A stretch of 64,000 nucleotides of DNA from Flavobacteriaceae bacterium (lineage in GTDB: Bacteria; Bacteroidota; Bacteroidia; Flavobacteriales; Flavobacteriaceae): the NCBI GenBank assembly GCA_947453885.1, contig CANGIF010000009.1, positions 1 through 64,000 on the forward strand, in the 5' to 3' direction. Position 1 is the stretch's first letter. Each line of letters opens with the position of its first letter. Shown here piece after piece: positions 15,047-24,632 of this stretch. The notes below the pieces were generated by a model. The model was given only the letters and a program-made list of their open reading frames with translations, had not been told where the DNA came from and ran no database searches. The position numbers were made by a program, and so were the translations under genes.

Positions 15047-15652
15047 TTATTGGTCTTCTAAAAGCAATAAATAAAGATTTTTTGCTGCGCTTCCATATTG
15101 CATAAAATTTTCTTCTTTTGCTTCTTCAAAGTATTTAATGGTTGTATTGTTAGTAGGGTAATTGGTTAAGTATTTCTTTTTAATTTCCCTTAAACCATCG
15201 CCTACACTTTCAATAATTTGACTTGTTTTAGCAAAAACAACCATATTTTTAGGTAATTCTTTTGGTTTGTTTTGTTTAATTTGGTTGGATGAAAATAGTA
15301 TAGACCCTTCCTCTGCAATTAAATTTTCACAAGTTGAAAAGAAGAATTTAGGATTTTCAGGCTTACAATTGTAATTCAATTTGTTTTCATCAAGCATACT
15401 ATTTAGATTGGACTCGTAACATAAGACATCACATTCAAACCAATCATTTTCTTCTAAAATATTTAAAAACTGTTCTTTAACTTCGTTTAGATTTTCACAA
15501 TAAATAAATTTACCGCCATTTTTCATAAAACGAGAGGTAAAGCGTTCCTCTAAAGTACTAGATAAATCTTGTGGAATGTCGTTGTATATTGAATTATTGT
15601 CATCGTTTGATGATACATCAGTAGGACCAAAAAATTTTCTAAAAAGACTCAT
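15047..15652 (-). CDS. LUD-domain protein (LutC/YkgG-like)
   Basis: The 201-residue protein belongs to the LUD (DUF162) family related to LutC of lactate utilisation. Visible blocks are FFSTCENLIAEEGSILFSSN, corresponding to the family's (T/A)-x-A-(I/E)-TGS region, and PKELPKNMVVFAKTSQIIES, corresponding to the LP-x-hhhVv strand. The LutA and LutB partners are not nearby. Its own -7 box and the terminator between it and ftsH make it the first gene of the cdsA-psd operon. Its role there is not known to me. Confidence 0.8.
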   Translation of the reverse strand: MSLFRKFFGPTDVSSNDDNNSIYNDIPQDLSSTLEERFTSRFMKNGGKFIYCENLNEVKEQFLNILEENDWFECDVLCYESNLNSMLDENKLNYNCKPENPKFFFSTCENLIAEEGSILFSSNQIKQNKPKELPKNMVVFAKTSQIIESVGDGLREIKKKYLTNYPTNNTTIKYFEEAKEENFMQYGSAAKNLYLLLLEDQ

Positions 15653-15689
15653 ATTAAAATTTAATGCTAGTATAGCGTTTGAAAACCTT

Positions 15690-15697
15690 CAAAGATA
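15690..15697 (-). promoter_or_regulatory. -7 box for the LUD-cdsA-psd-ACBP-sod operon
   Basis: On the minus strand TATCTTTG fits TAnnTTTG exactly. It lies 37 bp before the LUD ATG and just after the ftsH terminator. Confidence 0.65.
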
Positions 15698-15740
15698 AAA
15701 AAATCTTAATTCAAAATCATTTTTTGAATTAAGATTTTTA
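15698..15740 (-). terminator. Terminator between ftsH and the LUD gene
   Basis: AAAATCTTAATTCAAAA and its exact inverse TTTTGAATTAAGATTTT form a 17-bp stem with a 5-nt loop, with T runs on both strands. It ends the ftsH transcript. Confidence 0.85.
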
Positions 15741-15769
15741 TTTTTTTTAATTTAAAGTTAAACTACTAT

Positions 15770-17698
15770 TTATAATGACGTTTCTATTTGTAAGTTCTTG
15801 TCAAACTCACGTTTCCCAAAAATTGCTTCAAGGTCGTCTTTAAAAATCACTTCTTTTTCAATTAAAATAGTAGCTAGTTGGTTTAACTTGTCTTTATTTT
15901 CAGTTAAAATCTGAATGGCTCTTTGGTATTGACTTTCTATTAAAATAGAAATTTCTTGATCAATTATCATGGCTGTATCTTCAGAATATGGTTTTGAAAA
16001 ACTATATTCGCTTTGACCAGAAGAATCATAATAGGTAATGTTTCCAATTTTATCATTTAAGCCATAAACTGTAACCATGGCTCTAGCTTGTTTGGTTACT
16101 TTTTCTAAATCACTTAATGCTCCAGTAGAGATGGTATCGAAAACAACTTTTTCGGCAGCTCTTCCTCCCATTGTAGCACACATTTCATCTAACATTTGAT
16201 CAGGTCTAACTATCAATCGTTCTTCAGGAAGGTACCAAGCAGCACCCAAGCTTTGACCTCTAGGAACTATGGTTACTTTTACTAGTGGAGCTGCGTGTTC
16301 CAAAATCCAACTTACAGTTGCATGACCGGCTTCATGTATGGCTATTGCTTTCTTTTCATCTGGAGTAACTATTTTATTTTTCTTTTCTAAGCCTCCTACA
16401 ATTCTATCTACTGCATCTAGAAAATCTTGTTTATCTACTGCTTGCTTGTTATTTCTTGCAGCAATTAATGCCGCTTCATTACATACATTTGCTATATCTG
16501 CTCCTGAAAAACCAGGTGTTTGTTTGGCTAAAAAGTCGGTGTCAAGACCTTCTACTTTTTTTAATGGAGCTAAATGGACTTCAAATATTTCTTTTCTTTC
16601 TCGAATATCTGGAAGGTCAACATATATTTGTCTATCAAATCTACCTGCTCTCATAAGTGCTTTGTCTAAAACATCTGCTCTATTTGTAGCTGCTAGTACT
16701 ATGACATTTGAGTTGGTTCCAAAACCATCCATTTCAGTTAATAGTTGGTTTAAAGTGTTTTCTCTTTCGTCATTACCACCTGACATATTGCTTTTTCCTC
16801 TTGCTCTACCTACAGCATCTATTTCATCAATGAAAATTATAGCAGGTGCTTTATCTTTTGCTTGTTTGAATAAATCTCTTACTCGTGAAGCTCCAACACC
16901 TACAAACATTTCAACAAAATCAGAACCAGAAAGAGAGAAAAATGGAACTTGTGCTTCGCCCGCAACTGCTTTTGCTAATAAGGTTTTTCCTGTTCCTGGT
17001 GGTCCTACTAATAAAGCTCCTTTTGGGATTTTACCACCTAAATTTGTATATTTTTCGGGATGTTTTAAAAACTCTACAATTTCTTGTACTTCTTCTTTAG
17101 CACCTTCTAATCCAGCAACATCTTTAAACGTAACTTTTATATCGGTTTTTTCATCAAATAATTTAGCTTTTGATTTACCAATATTAAATATTTGTCCTCC
17201 AGCTCCACCACCACCACTAGACATTCTTCTCATTACGTATATCCAGACACCAATTAAAACTATAAAAGGTAACGCGCTTAAAATGTATTCCAGAATATCG
17301 TTTTTTGGAGCAAAACTATAATCCTTTAAACGACCTTCTGTTTGAGCTTTTTCTATTTTTGTTTGGAACACTTGATCATTTCCAATTTCTACAATGTAAT
17401 GTGGTCCTTTGTTAGGTCTGTCAAATACGTCTTTTTCAACTTTTTTATTCGTTGCATCTTTTAAAGCTTCGCTAGTTAAGTAAACTTCAGCTTGAGTTTT
17501 GTCGAAAACTATTACTTTTTGAACTTCACCTTTATCTAAAAGTGTATTGAATTTAGCAGAAGATATTTTTATAGGCTCGCTATAATTAACACCTTTTGAG
17601 AAAATATTCCAAAGTATAATCAAAGCGAGAACACCTCCGTAAATCCAAAAAGGATTGAATTTTATTTTATTTTGATTGGGTTTATTATCTTTTGCCAT
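15770..17698 (-). CDS. ftsH: ATP-dependent zinc metalloprotease FtsH
   Basis: The 642-residue protein has two N-terminal membrane helices (about 17-34 and 138-157) flanking a periplasmic domain. An AAA+ domain carries Walker A GPPGTGKT, Walker B IIFIDEIDAVG and the second region of homology NRADVLDKALMRAGRFDRQI. The M41 protease domain has the zinc site HEAGH. It degrades membrane and regulatory proteins at the inner membrane. A Gly-rich GGGGAGG loop follows helix 2. It lies 14 bp after rsfS and is transcribed with it. Confidence 0.98.
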   Translation of the reverse strand: MAKDNKPNQNKIKFNPFWIYGGVLALIILWNIFSKGVNYSEPIKISSAKFNTLLDKGEVQKVIVFDKTQAEVYLTSEALKDATNKKVEKDVFDRPNKGPHYIVEIGNDQVFQTKIEKAQTEGRLKDYSFAPKNDILEYILSALPFIVLIGVWIYVMRRMSSGGGGAGGQIFNIGKSKAKLFDEKTDIKVTFKDVAGLEGAKEEVQEIVEFLKHPEKYTNLGGKIPKGALLVGPPGTGKTLLAKAVAGEAQVPFFSLSGSDFVEMFVGVGASRVRDLFKQAKDKAPAIIFIDEIDAVGRARGKSNMSGGNDERENTLNQLLTEMDGFGTNSNVIVLAATNRADVLDKALMRAGRFDRQIYVDLPDIRERKEIFEVHLAPLKKVEGLDTDFLAKQTPGFSGADIANVCNEAALIAARNNKQAVDKQDFLDAVDRIVGGLEKKNKIVTPDEKKAIAIHEAGHATVSWILEHAAPLVKVTIVPRGQSLGAAWYLPEERLIVRPDQMLDEMCATMGGRAAEKVVFDTISTGALSDLEKVTKQARAMVTVYGLNDKIGNITYYDSSGQSEYSFSKPYSEDTAMIIDQEISILIESQYQRAIQILTENKDKLNQLATILIEKEVIFKDDLEAIFGKREFDKNLQIETSL

Positions 17699-17712
17699 TC
17701 TTGTTTTTTAAA

Positions 17713-18084
17713 TTAATATTTGTTAGCAATTGTAGTAATTTTTGCATCACCCCAAAGGCTTTCTATGTTGTAATATTCTCGAATGTGTTTTTGGAAAACA
17801 TGAACAACAATATGAACATAATCCATTAAAACCCATTCTGCATTATCAGCACCTTCAATGTGCCATGGTTTGTCTTTTATAGCTTTTGAAGCTGTTTTTT
17901 GGATAGAATTTACTATGGCATTAACTTGTGTGTTTGAATTACCATTACAAATTACAAAATAGTCGCATGCAGCATTATCAATTGCTCTTAAATCTAGGAT
18001 GTCAATATCGTTTCCTTTAACTTCTTCTATACCTTTTATGATGTTAGCTAACAAAACATCATTATTCGTTTCTTTTTTAGTCAT
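17713..18084 (-). CDS. rsfS: Ribosomal silencing factor RsfS
   Basis: The 123-residue protein matches RsfS/Iojap: DILDLRAIDNAACDYFVIC, then GNSNTQVNAIV, KPWHIEGADNAEWVLMDYV and VVHVFQKHIREYYNIESLW. It binds ribosomal protein L14 and blocks subunit joining under starvation. It begins the rsfS-ftsH transcript, with a TAACTTTG box 21 bp upstream. birA starts 138 bp away on the other strand. Confidence 0.96.
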   Translation of the reverse strand: MTKKETNNDVLLANIIKGIEEVKGNDIDILDLRAIDNAACDYFVICNGNSNTQVNAIVNSIQKTASKAIKDKPWHIEGADNAEWVLMDYVHIVVHVFQKHIREYYNIESLWGDAKITTIANKY

Positions 18085-18104
18085 TTATTTTTTTATATAA
18101 TTTG

Positions 18105-18112
18105 CAAAGTTA
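18105..18112 (-). promoter_or_regulatory. -7 box for rsfS-ftsH
   Basis: Minus-strand TAACTTTG matches TAnnTTTG and lies 20 bp before the rsfS ATG. A TTTG about 25 bp further upstream is slightly too far for a typical -33 box. Confidence 0.65.
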
Positions 18113-18221
18113 CCATTTTTTGTGCTTATTTTTGATGCAAATAGCAATATAAAATTCAGTAATTTTTTAATTCAACTAATTTAGTTATTTAACTTTATTT
18201 TCAAACTATAAAATACCTTCC

Positions 18222-18953
18222 GTGACTGTAATCAAACTCGATGCCATAGATTCAACTAATGATTATTTAAAACAATTAGCAACTTTTCAAGATTTAAAAA
18301 GTTTTACAGTTGTAGCTACAGAAATGCAAACAGCTGGTAAAGGGCAAATGGGGGCTAAATGGTTTTCTGAAGCTGGTAAAAATTTGATGGTTAGTATATT
18401 GATAAATGAAAATAATTTAAAAAGCACAGAATTATTTTTATTAAATAGTGCTGTGGCATTATCAATTGTAAATGTATTAAATGCAAATTCAATACCTAAA
18501 GTTAGTATAAAATGGCCAAACGACATTATGGCAGATTCTAAAAAAGTAGCTGGAATACTTATTGAGAATAGTCTAAAAAGTAGTGGTACATTTGTTTCGA
18601 TTATTGGAATAGGATTGAATGTTAATCAAACCAATTTTGAAAATTTACCTCAAGCCAGTTCTTTAAAAAAGGTAACAGCAAAAGAATTTGATAGGGATTT
18701 GATTTTGGAACAGATTTTATTTGTTTTAAAGTCTTACGTTAAAGCGATTCAAAATGGCAATTATTTTGAAATTTGGAATGACTATCAAAACAATTTATTT
18801 AAAAAAGGAGTGCCTATGGTTTTTGAAGAAATTGAAGGAAATAAATTTATGGGTATTATAAAAGGTGTTACAAATGAAGGAAAACTAGAACTTCAACTTG
18901 AAAATGATTCTCTTAAAACGTATAGTATTAAAGAAATAAGAATGTTTTACTAA
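18222..18953 (+). CDS. birA: Biotin-[acetyl-CoA-carboxylase] ligase
   Basis: The 243-residue protein starts at a GTG at 18222. It has the ligase core: DAIDSTNDYLKQL, the biotinyl-AMP loop AGKGQMGAKWFSEAGKNL (GRGRxGRxW in many homologues) and the catalytic KWPNDIM. The C-terminal SH3-like domain ends near IKEIRMFY. There is no N-terminal helix-turn-helix, so it is a monofunctional ligase, not a BirA repressor. It attaches biotin to the carboxyl carrier protein. It converges with hemN, and the two stops are 3 bp apart. Confidence 0.95.
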   Translation: MTVIKLDAIDSTNDYLKQLATFQDLKSFTVVATEMQTAGKGQMGAKWFSEAGKNLMVSILINENNLKSTELFLLNSAVALSIVNVLNANSIPKVSIKWPNDIMADSKKVAGILIENSLKSSGTFVSIIGIGLNVNQTNFENLPQASSLKKVTAKEFDRDLILEQILFVLKSYVKAIQNGNYFEIWNDYQNNLFKKGVPMVFEEIEGNKFMGIIKGVTNEGKLELQLENDSLKTYSIKEIRMFY

Positions 18954-18956
18954 TTT

Positions 18957-20321
18957 TTAAATTGTCATTGAAAATAATTGTGTATTTGGAATTTTTCGTT
19001 TTAAGCGTAAATCAAAAGCCATACAAATATTACGTATAAAAGGTTTTCCATTTTCGGTTATAACAATATTATCGGAATAGATTTTGATAAATCCGTCAGT
19101 TTCCATTTCTTTTAATTGTGAAATAATTGTTGGTATTTCATTCAAATACATTGATGAATCACTCCATGAGGTTTCAAAAGTACACATTAAGTTTAAAATA
19201 TGTTTGCGAATTATCAAATCTTCGGAATTCAATAGATGGCCTCTTGTAATTGGCAGTTTTCTTTGAGCAAGTAGATCATAATATTCTTCGATACTTTTAA
19301 CATTTTGTGCAAAACTATACCAACTATCGCTAATTGAGGAAACTCCAAGACCAATCATTACCTGGGTTTTACTTGAGCTATATCCCATAAAATTACGATG
19401 TAACTTTCCATTTACAAAAGATTGAAATAAACTATCACTTTTTAAAGCAAAATGATCCATTCCAATTTCATAATAATTATTTTTAGCTAATAAATTTTTT
19501 CCGATTTCATATAGCAATCGTTTCTCGTCGTCTTTAGGGATGTCTTCGTCATTAAATCCACGCTGTCCATTTCCTTTAATCCATGGAACATGTGCATAAC
19601 TGTAAAAAGCTAACCTGTCTGGATTTAAAGATTTTGTTTTGTCTATAGTATCAATAACGTCATTAATTTTTTGAAATGGCAGTCCAAAAATTAAATCATG
19701 TCCAATTGAAGTATAACCAATTTCTTTAGCCCAAAAAGTCACTTTTGCTACATTGTGAAAGGATTGTTCTCTGTGAATTGCTTTTTGAACAGTAGGTGAA
19801 TAATCTTGTACACCAAAACTGACCCTTCTAAAGCCTAAATCATATAATCTTAGTAAATGGTTTCTTGTTGTATTGTTTGGATGTCCTTCAAAACTAAATT
19901 CATGATTTTCTGCAATTTTAGATTTAGCAAGTAAACCATGGATTAATTTTTCTAAATTGTTAGTTGAAAAGAAAGTTGGGGTTCCACCTCCTAAATGAAT
20001 TTCTTTAATTATAGGTTGAACTTCTAAAATTTCGCAATACAATTCCCATTCTTTTAAAAGTGCATCAATATAGGGGTTTTCTACTTCGTGATTTTTTGTA
20101 ATTCGTTTATTGCAACCACAAAATGTACAAATACTTTCACAAAAGGGGAGGTGTATGTAAAGACTAATTCCCTCATTATCGTTACTTTGAATAAAAGAAG
20201 TTTTCAATGAAGCAATCCAATCATTGTAACTAAACTGATCCTCTTCCCAATATGGAACCGTTGGATAGCTGGTATATCTTGGTCCTGGAACATTGTATTT
20301 TTGAATGAGTGAAGTCATCAT
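18957..20321 (-). CDS. hemN: Oxygen-independent coproporphyrinogen III dehydrogenase
   Basis: The 454-residue radical SAM enzyme has the HemN form of the cluster motif, CESICTFCGCN, following YIHLPF. It also has GGGTPTFF, VSFGVQDYSP, GHDLIFGLP and YSYAHVPWIKGNGQ. It converts coproporphyrinogen III to protoporphyrinogen IX without oxygen, in haem synthesis. HemN-type length and the CxxxCxFCxC motif separate it from HemW. It has its own -7 box. Confidence 0.96.
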   Translation of the reverse strand: MMTSLIQKYNVPGPRYTSYPTVPYWEEDQFSYNDWIASLKTSFIQSNDNEGISLYIHLPFCESICTFCGCNKRITKNHEVENPYIDALLKEWELYCEILEVQPIIKEIHLGGGTPTFFSTNNLEKLIHGLLAKSKIAENHEFSFEGHPNNTTRNHLLRLYDLGFRRVSFGVQDYSPTVQKAIHREQSFHNVAKVTFWAKEIGYTSIGHDLIFGLPFQKINDVIDTIDKTKSLNPDRLAFYSYAHVPWIKGNGQRGFNDEDIPKDDEKRLLYEIGKNLLAKNNYYEIGMDHFALKSDSLFQSFVNGKLHRNFMGYSSSKTQVMIGLGVSSISDSWYSFAQNVKSIEEYYDLLAQRKLPITRGHLLNSEDLIIRKHILNLMCTFETSWSDSSMYLNEIPTIISQLKEMETDGFIKIYSDNIVITENGKPFIRNICMAFDLRLKRKIPNTQLFSMTI

Positions 20322-20345
20322 AATCTTTATTATTCATTTAATTTT

Positions 20346-20353
20346 CAAAGTTA
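20346..20353 (-). promoter_or_regulatory. -7 box for hemN
   Basis: Minus-strand TAACTTTG lies 24 bp before the hemN ATG and fits TAnnTTTG exactly. Confidence 0.6.
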
Positions 20354-20410
20354 TTGTGTCCCCCTTTTTTTTTACATGATAATTGTCAGTTTTTTGTTGT
20401 TTAATAAAAA

Positions 20411-20440
20411 AAACCTCGAAAAATATTTTTTCGAGGTTTT
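20411..20440 (-). terminator. Terminator after the DUF349 gene
   Basis: AAACCTCGAAAAA and TTTTTCGAGGTTT form a 13-bp stem with a TAT loop. A T run on the minus strand ends the DUF349 transcript before hemN. Confidence 0.85.
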
Positions 20441-20465
20441 AAATAACTGTAAAATAATGGTATAT

Positions 20466-22463
20466 TTATTGAATACTTTTGACTTGTTTAAGTTTTTGTT
20501 TCAATATATTTAATTCTTCTTTGTGTTTTTCAATGTTTTTACGCACTTCTATTACAATTGAATTTTCTTTTTTAGCATTTCTAGTATTAGTAAAAAACTG
20601 AATGTTATTTTCTAATTGAAATATTTCACTTTGAACTTCTTCTATTTTTCTTTGTAAAAATATTTTCTCGTTGTCTATTTTACGGGTATCATTATTGTCT
20701 GAAAGTTGTTCAATTCTGTTTGAGAAACGCATCATATCGGTTTCTTTTTTACTCAAACTTAATTTTTCAAACAATGCATCTAAAATTTTATTGAATTTAC
20801 CTTCAATATGTCTTCTTGAAAAAGGCACTTTTCCAAAAGCTTTCCAATTTTCAATATGTAATTTAATAGCATCTAAATCCGTTTTATGATCACCAGACAT
20901 TTCAAAAAGTCTTAGGCTTTCTAAATATTCTTTTTTACTTTCAAATGATGCAATTTCTTCCGCGTTTTCCTCAGATTTTTGTTCCTTTAATTTTTCAAAA
21001 TAATGATTACAAGACTCTCTAAATTCTTTCCAAATTTTGTCAGAATATTTTCTTGGAACATGTCCAATAGTTTTCCATTCTTCTTGAATTTGTTTCATTA
21101 TTGGAGTAGTACTAGAAAAATCAGTACTTTCCTGCAATTCTTTTGCTTTTGCTACTAGGGCTTGTTTTTTTACAAGGTTGTCGTTTTGATCTTTTTTAAT
21201 ATCTTTATAAAAAGAATTTTTTAAAGAATTGAAATTTTTAACTGCAATTTTAAATGCCTTCCAAGTATCTTCGTTAACTTCTGATGGAACTTTTCCAGTT
21301 GCAAAAAACTCATTTCGAAGTGCTTCAATTTTTTCAATTTGCCCTAACCACAAATTGTGTGAATCCACTTTTATTGTAGCCAACTCTTCTATTTTGCTAA
21401 TTATTTCTTTTTTAGCATTTAGATTTTCTAACTCAGTGCCTCTTATTTTTTCAAAAAGGGATTCTCTTTTGTCATGAATTTGTTTTGTTAAATCACTAAA
21501 TTTAGTCCAAATTGCTTCTCGTTGTTCTCTTGAAACAGGACCTATATCCTCTTTCCAAATTTTGTGTAAGTCTTGTAATTCTCTAAAAGCTTTATTAATA
21601 TCAGTTTCATTTACTAACTCTTCACAGCGATTAATAATTTTTAACTTAAGGTCTAAATTGTGTTTAAAATCGATGTCTCTAGCTTCTCTATCTAAATGTA
21701 AAAAATCGTAAAAATTTTCAATGTGAAAATGATAGTTGTTCCAAACATGGTTGTATTTGTCTTTAGGAATTGGTCCCGCATTTTTCCATCGCTCTCTTAA
21801 TTCATTGAGTTGCTTTAATGAATTTGAAATGTTTTCTGGAGAATTTAAAAGATTTTTTAATTCTTCAACTATTGCTAACCGATTTTCTAAATTTGTTTTT
21901 AGATTATTTTGTAAGCTTTTGAAATGAATATTTTTTTTATCCCTGTAATTGGAGTACAGTTGATCAAATTTATTTTTTAAAGGAAAATGATAGTGAAATT
22001 CTTCATTAATGTCAATTCTGTCGGCTTCAAATTCATCTTTTTTCTCATCTATAAAATGATTGTATTTTGATAAAAATGCAGTTTTGATTTCTTCAACATG
22101 GTCTTTTACTGACATTATTTTTTCAAAAACAACTAATTTTTCTAATTCTGTAACTAAATCCTCCATCGACATCGCTTCGTAATCAAGCATTGGAATTTCA
22201 TATCGGTCCTTTAAGGATTCATCTTCACTCTCTTCAGCATTTACCTCAGCAATTGCTTGTATAGCGATGTTGTTTTGAGTTTCATTAGAATCTAATAGTT
22301 GTTTTGTATCGGGTTGTTCGTCAGTTGTTTGGGTTACTTCTAATATGATTTTTTCTTCTTCATTTACAACTTTAGAAGAGTCATTTGTAGTAATTTCATT
22401 TGTAGAAATTGATTCTAAATTTCCATCTGCGTTTTGCAGGTTATCATTCTGTTCTTCTAACAT
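20466..22463 (-). CDS. DUF349-repeat coiled-coil protein
   Basis: The 665-residue protein has an acidic, low-complexity N-terminus (about 1-85) followed by about five DUF349 helical repeats. Each carries the conserved pattern W-K-x2-G-x-(I/V)-P and W-x2-F, as in WKNAGPIPKDKYNHVWNNY, WKTIGHVPRKYSDKIWKEF and WKAFGKVPFSRRHIEGKF. A C-terminal coiled coil (about 600-660) ends the chain. The family is widespread in Flavobacteriia and has no firm function that I know. The protein is cytoplasmic, with no signal peptide, and is monocistronic. Confidence 0.9.
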   Translation of the reverse strand: MLEEQNDNLQNADGNLESISTNEITTNDSSKVVNEEEKIILEVTQTTDEQPDTKQLLDSNETQNNIAIQAIAEVNAEESEDESLKDRYEIPMLDYEAMSMEDLVTELEKLVVFEKIMSVKDHVEEIKTAFLSKYNHFIDEKKDEFEADRIDINEEFHYHFPLKNKFDQLYSNYRDKKNIHFKSLQNNLKTNLENRLAIVEELKNLLNSPENISNSLKQLNELRERWKNAGPIPKDKYNHVWNNYHFHIENFYDFLHLDREARDIDFKHNLDLKLKIINRCEELVNETDINKAFRELQDLHKIWKEDIGPVSREQREAIWTKFSDLTKQIHDKRESLFEKIRGTELENLNAKKEIISKIEELATIKVDSHNLWLGQIEKIEALRNEFFATGKVPSEVNEDTWKAFKIAVKNFNSLKNSFYKDIKKDQNDNLVKKQALVAKAKELQESTDFSSTTPIMKQIQEEWKTIGHVPRKYSDKIWKEFRESCNHYFEKLKEQKSEENAEEIASFESKKEYLESLRLFEMSGDHKTDLDAIKLHIENWKAFGKVPFSRRHIEGKFNKILDALFEKLSLSKKETDMMRFSNRIEQLSDNNDTRKIDNEKIFLQRKIEEVQSEIFQLENNIQFFTNTRNAKKENSIVIEVRKNIEKHKEELNILKQKLKQVKSIQ

Positions 22464-22801
22464 TTTATTAAATGTTTAAGGTTTATATTATTTTGGGCTA
22501 AAGATACTAAAGCCATGTTAAAATTCAAAGTTTTATTTACAAAACAAAAAACAATTGTAAAATTCAATTTTAGTAAATTATTAGTACGTTATTTTTCATT
22601 TACCTTTTTTATTTTTCATTTATTTTTTCAAAATATAAACTTATTCCAATATTTAAACTTTTAGACAGTTAGCATTCGACTGAAAATTAAGTTGAAAGTA
22701 CTTGCTTAAAAACACCTTTTTTTTATGCAACAATTCGATTTTTTAAATAAAAAAAAACCGCTTCAAAAAATTGAAACGGTTTGTAATATATTTTTTAAAA
22801 T
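22464..22801. other. 338-bp intergenic region with the icd terminator
   Basis: The right part holds the icd terminator (22755-22782). The left part should hold the DUF349 promoter; a near-consensus TATCTTTA lies about 50 bp before its ATG on the minus strand. The middle is AT-rich and I see nothing else. Confidence 0.5.
22755..22782 (-). terminator. Terminator after icd
   Basis: AAACCGCTTCAA and TTGAAACGGTTT pair with one G-A mismatch around a 4-nt A loop. On the minus strand a run of more than eight T follows. Confidence 0.85.
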
Positions 22802-24025
22802 TTAAGCTAGTGCAATGTCCAAATTTTCTTTAATTGCAGCTAAAAATCCTTCAGTTGTTAAATAGTCAGCAGCGGTTAGTCCATCTGGTTTAACAAGCAT
22901 TGCTAAATCTTTAGTCATTTTTCCACTTTCAACTGTATCAATACATACTTGCTCAAGTTTGTGACAAAAAGCAACTAATTCTTCGTTTTCATCAAGTTTA
23001 CCTCTGTGTTCTAATCCTCTTGTCCAAGCAAAAATGGATGCAATTGGATTTGTTGAAGTAGCTTTTCCTTTTTGATGTTCTCTATAATGTCTAGTAACTG
23101 TTCCATGAGCAGCTTCTGCTTCAACTGTTTTTCCATCAGGCGTTACAAGTACAGATGTCATTAATCCTAAAGAACCAAATCCTTGAGCTACTGTATCAGA
23201 TTGAACATCACCATCATAGTTTTTACATGCCCAAACAAATCCACCATTCCATTTCATACACGAAGCTACCATGTCATCAATTAAGCGATGTTCATAAACA
23301 ATGCCATTTTTGTCGAATTCAGCTTTATAATGTTTTTGATATACTTCTTCAAAAATATCTTTAAATCTTCCGTCGTACGCTTTTAAAATTGTGTTTTTTG
23401 TTGACAAATAAAGTGGCCATTTTTTAGTTAATGCCATTTGAAAAGAAGAATGCGCAAATCCATAGATACTTTCATCTGTGTTGTACATAGAAAGTGCAAC
23501 ACCATCACCTTTGAAATCATAAACTTCCCATGTTTGTGTCTCGCCAGCTTCATTTGTAAAACTCATTGTCAAAGTTCCTTTTCCTTTAATAACAGTATCT
23601 GTAGCTTTGTATTGATCGCCAAATGCATGACGGCCAATTACGATTGGTTTGGTCCAACCTTGCACATAACGAGGTACATTTTTCATAATTATTGGCTCAC
23701 GAAAAACAGTTCCACCAACTATGTTTCTTATTGTTCCGTTTGGTGATTTCCACATTTTAGAAAGATTAAATTCTTTAACTCTTTCTTCATCAGGGGTTAT
23801 AGTAGCACATTTTATGCCTACATTGTATTTGTTTATTGCCTCAGCTGAATCAATTGTAATTTGATCTTTTGTTGCCTCACGACTTTCAATTCCTAAATCG
23901 AAATATTTAATGTCTAATTCAAGATAAGGCAGAATTAATTGCTCTTTAATAAATGACCAAATGATTCGAGTCATTTCATCACCATCCAATTCTACAACTG
24001 GATTTACTACTTTAATTTTTGTCAT
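22802..24025 (-). CDS. icd: NADP-dependent isocitrate dehydrogenase (eukaryotic-like homodimeric type)
   Basis: The 407-residue protein matches the type II NADP isocitrate dehydrogenase shared with eukaryotic IDH1/2. It begins [14 protein letters not shown], then [20 protein letters not shown] (substrate serine region), [30 protein letters not shown] (catalytic metal-binding Asp region) and [12 protein letters not shown] (NADP-binding). It oxidises isocitrate to 2-oxoglutarate in the TCA cycle. It is monocistronic, with a -7 box upstream and a strong terminator. Confidence 0.97.
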   Translation of the reverse strand: MTKIKVVNPVVELDGDEMTRIIWSFIKEQLILPYLELDIKYFDLGIESREATKDQITIDSAEAINKYNVGIKCATITPDEERVKEFNLSKMWKSPNGTIRNIVGGTVFREPIIMKNVPRYVQGWTKPIVIGRHAFGDQYKATDTVIKGKGTLTMSFTNEAGETQTWEVYDFKGDGVALSMYNTDESIYGFAHSSFQMALTKKWPLYLSTKNTILKAYDGRFKDIFEEVYQKHYKAEFDKNGIVYEHRLIDDMVASCMKWNGGFVWACKNYDGDVQSDTVAQGFGSLGLMTSVLVTPDGKTVEAEAAHGTVTRHYREHQKGKATSTNPIASIFAWTRGLEHRGKLDENEELVAFCHKLEQVCIDTVESGKMTKDLAMLVKPDGLTAADYLTTEGFLAAIKENLDIALA

Positions 24026-24065
24026 GAACTGTATTTTTTATTTTATTTTTTATACTATTTGTAAG

Positions 24066-24073
24066 CAAATGTA
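24066..24073 (-). promoter_or_regulatory. -7 box for icd
   Basis: Minus-strand TACATTTG fits TAnnTTTG and lies 40 bp before the icd ATG. Confidence 0.6.
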
Positions 24074-24219
24074 CTAAATTCAAAATGAATTTAATTTGAC
24101 TTTAAGTACTATAACGATTGAATTATTAATTTCTTAAAAAACAAACCATAAATTATAGTATTCGCAATTTTAGTGTTGTATTTTTTTTGTTTTAAAAAAA
24201 ACAACTGTTTCAATTTTAA

Positions 24220-24627
24220 CTAAAAACTAAAAAAGAAAAATGTTACTGCTACCCATTCTTTTTTAATGCCTTTAGCATATCCTAAAGTGCTATAGCTACT
24301 GTTTTGAACTGTACCATCATCTTTAATATAACCTAAAGTACTGTAATTACTGCTTTGAACAGTACCGTCTTTTTTTAAAAAACCAACTGTAGAATAATTA
24401 CTGTTTTGAATTGTGCCATCACTTTTAATGTAGCCAATTGTAGAATAATGACTATTTTGAATAGTTCCATCGTTTTTAATATAACCTAATGTAGAATAAT
24501 TAGCACTTTGAATTGTACCGTCGGGTTTAATGGTACATTTTGTGCTAAAATTACTATTTTGAATTGTTTGGGCTTGTCCGCAAATTGATAAAATTACAAG
24601 AATTAAAATGTACGCTATTGTTCTCAT
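24220..24627 (-). CDS. Secreted 5-fold beta-flower-type repeat protein
   Basis: The 135-residue protein has a signal peptide (MRTIAYILILVILSICGQAQ) and then five to six near-identical 17-residue repeats of the form NYSTLGYIKNDGTIQNS. The protein ends in a hydrophobic, Phe-rich tail (VAVTFFFFSF). The repeat matches what is called the 5-fold beta-flower fold in Bacteroidota proteins, in which each repeat forms one petal. The tail would normally be the final strand. It lies 5 bp after the OmpL-like barrel gene, so the two are co-transcribed. Its function is unknown. Confidence 0.8.
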   Translation of the reverse strand: MRTIAYILILVILSICGQAQTIQNSNFSTKCTIKPDGTIQSANYSTLGYIKNDGTIQNSHYSTIGYIKSDGTIQNSNYSTVGFLKKDGTVQSSNYSTLGYIKDDGTVQNSSYSTLGYAKGIKKEWVAVTFFFFSF

Positions 24628-24632
24628 GTCTA

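Noticed and set aside
16338-17321. 327-aa plus-strand ORF
   Set aside because: It is antisense to ftsH, rich in Ser, Leu and Phe, and has no family motif. It is a shadow of a highly conserved gene.
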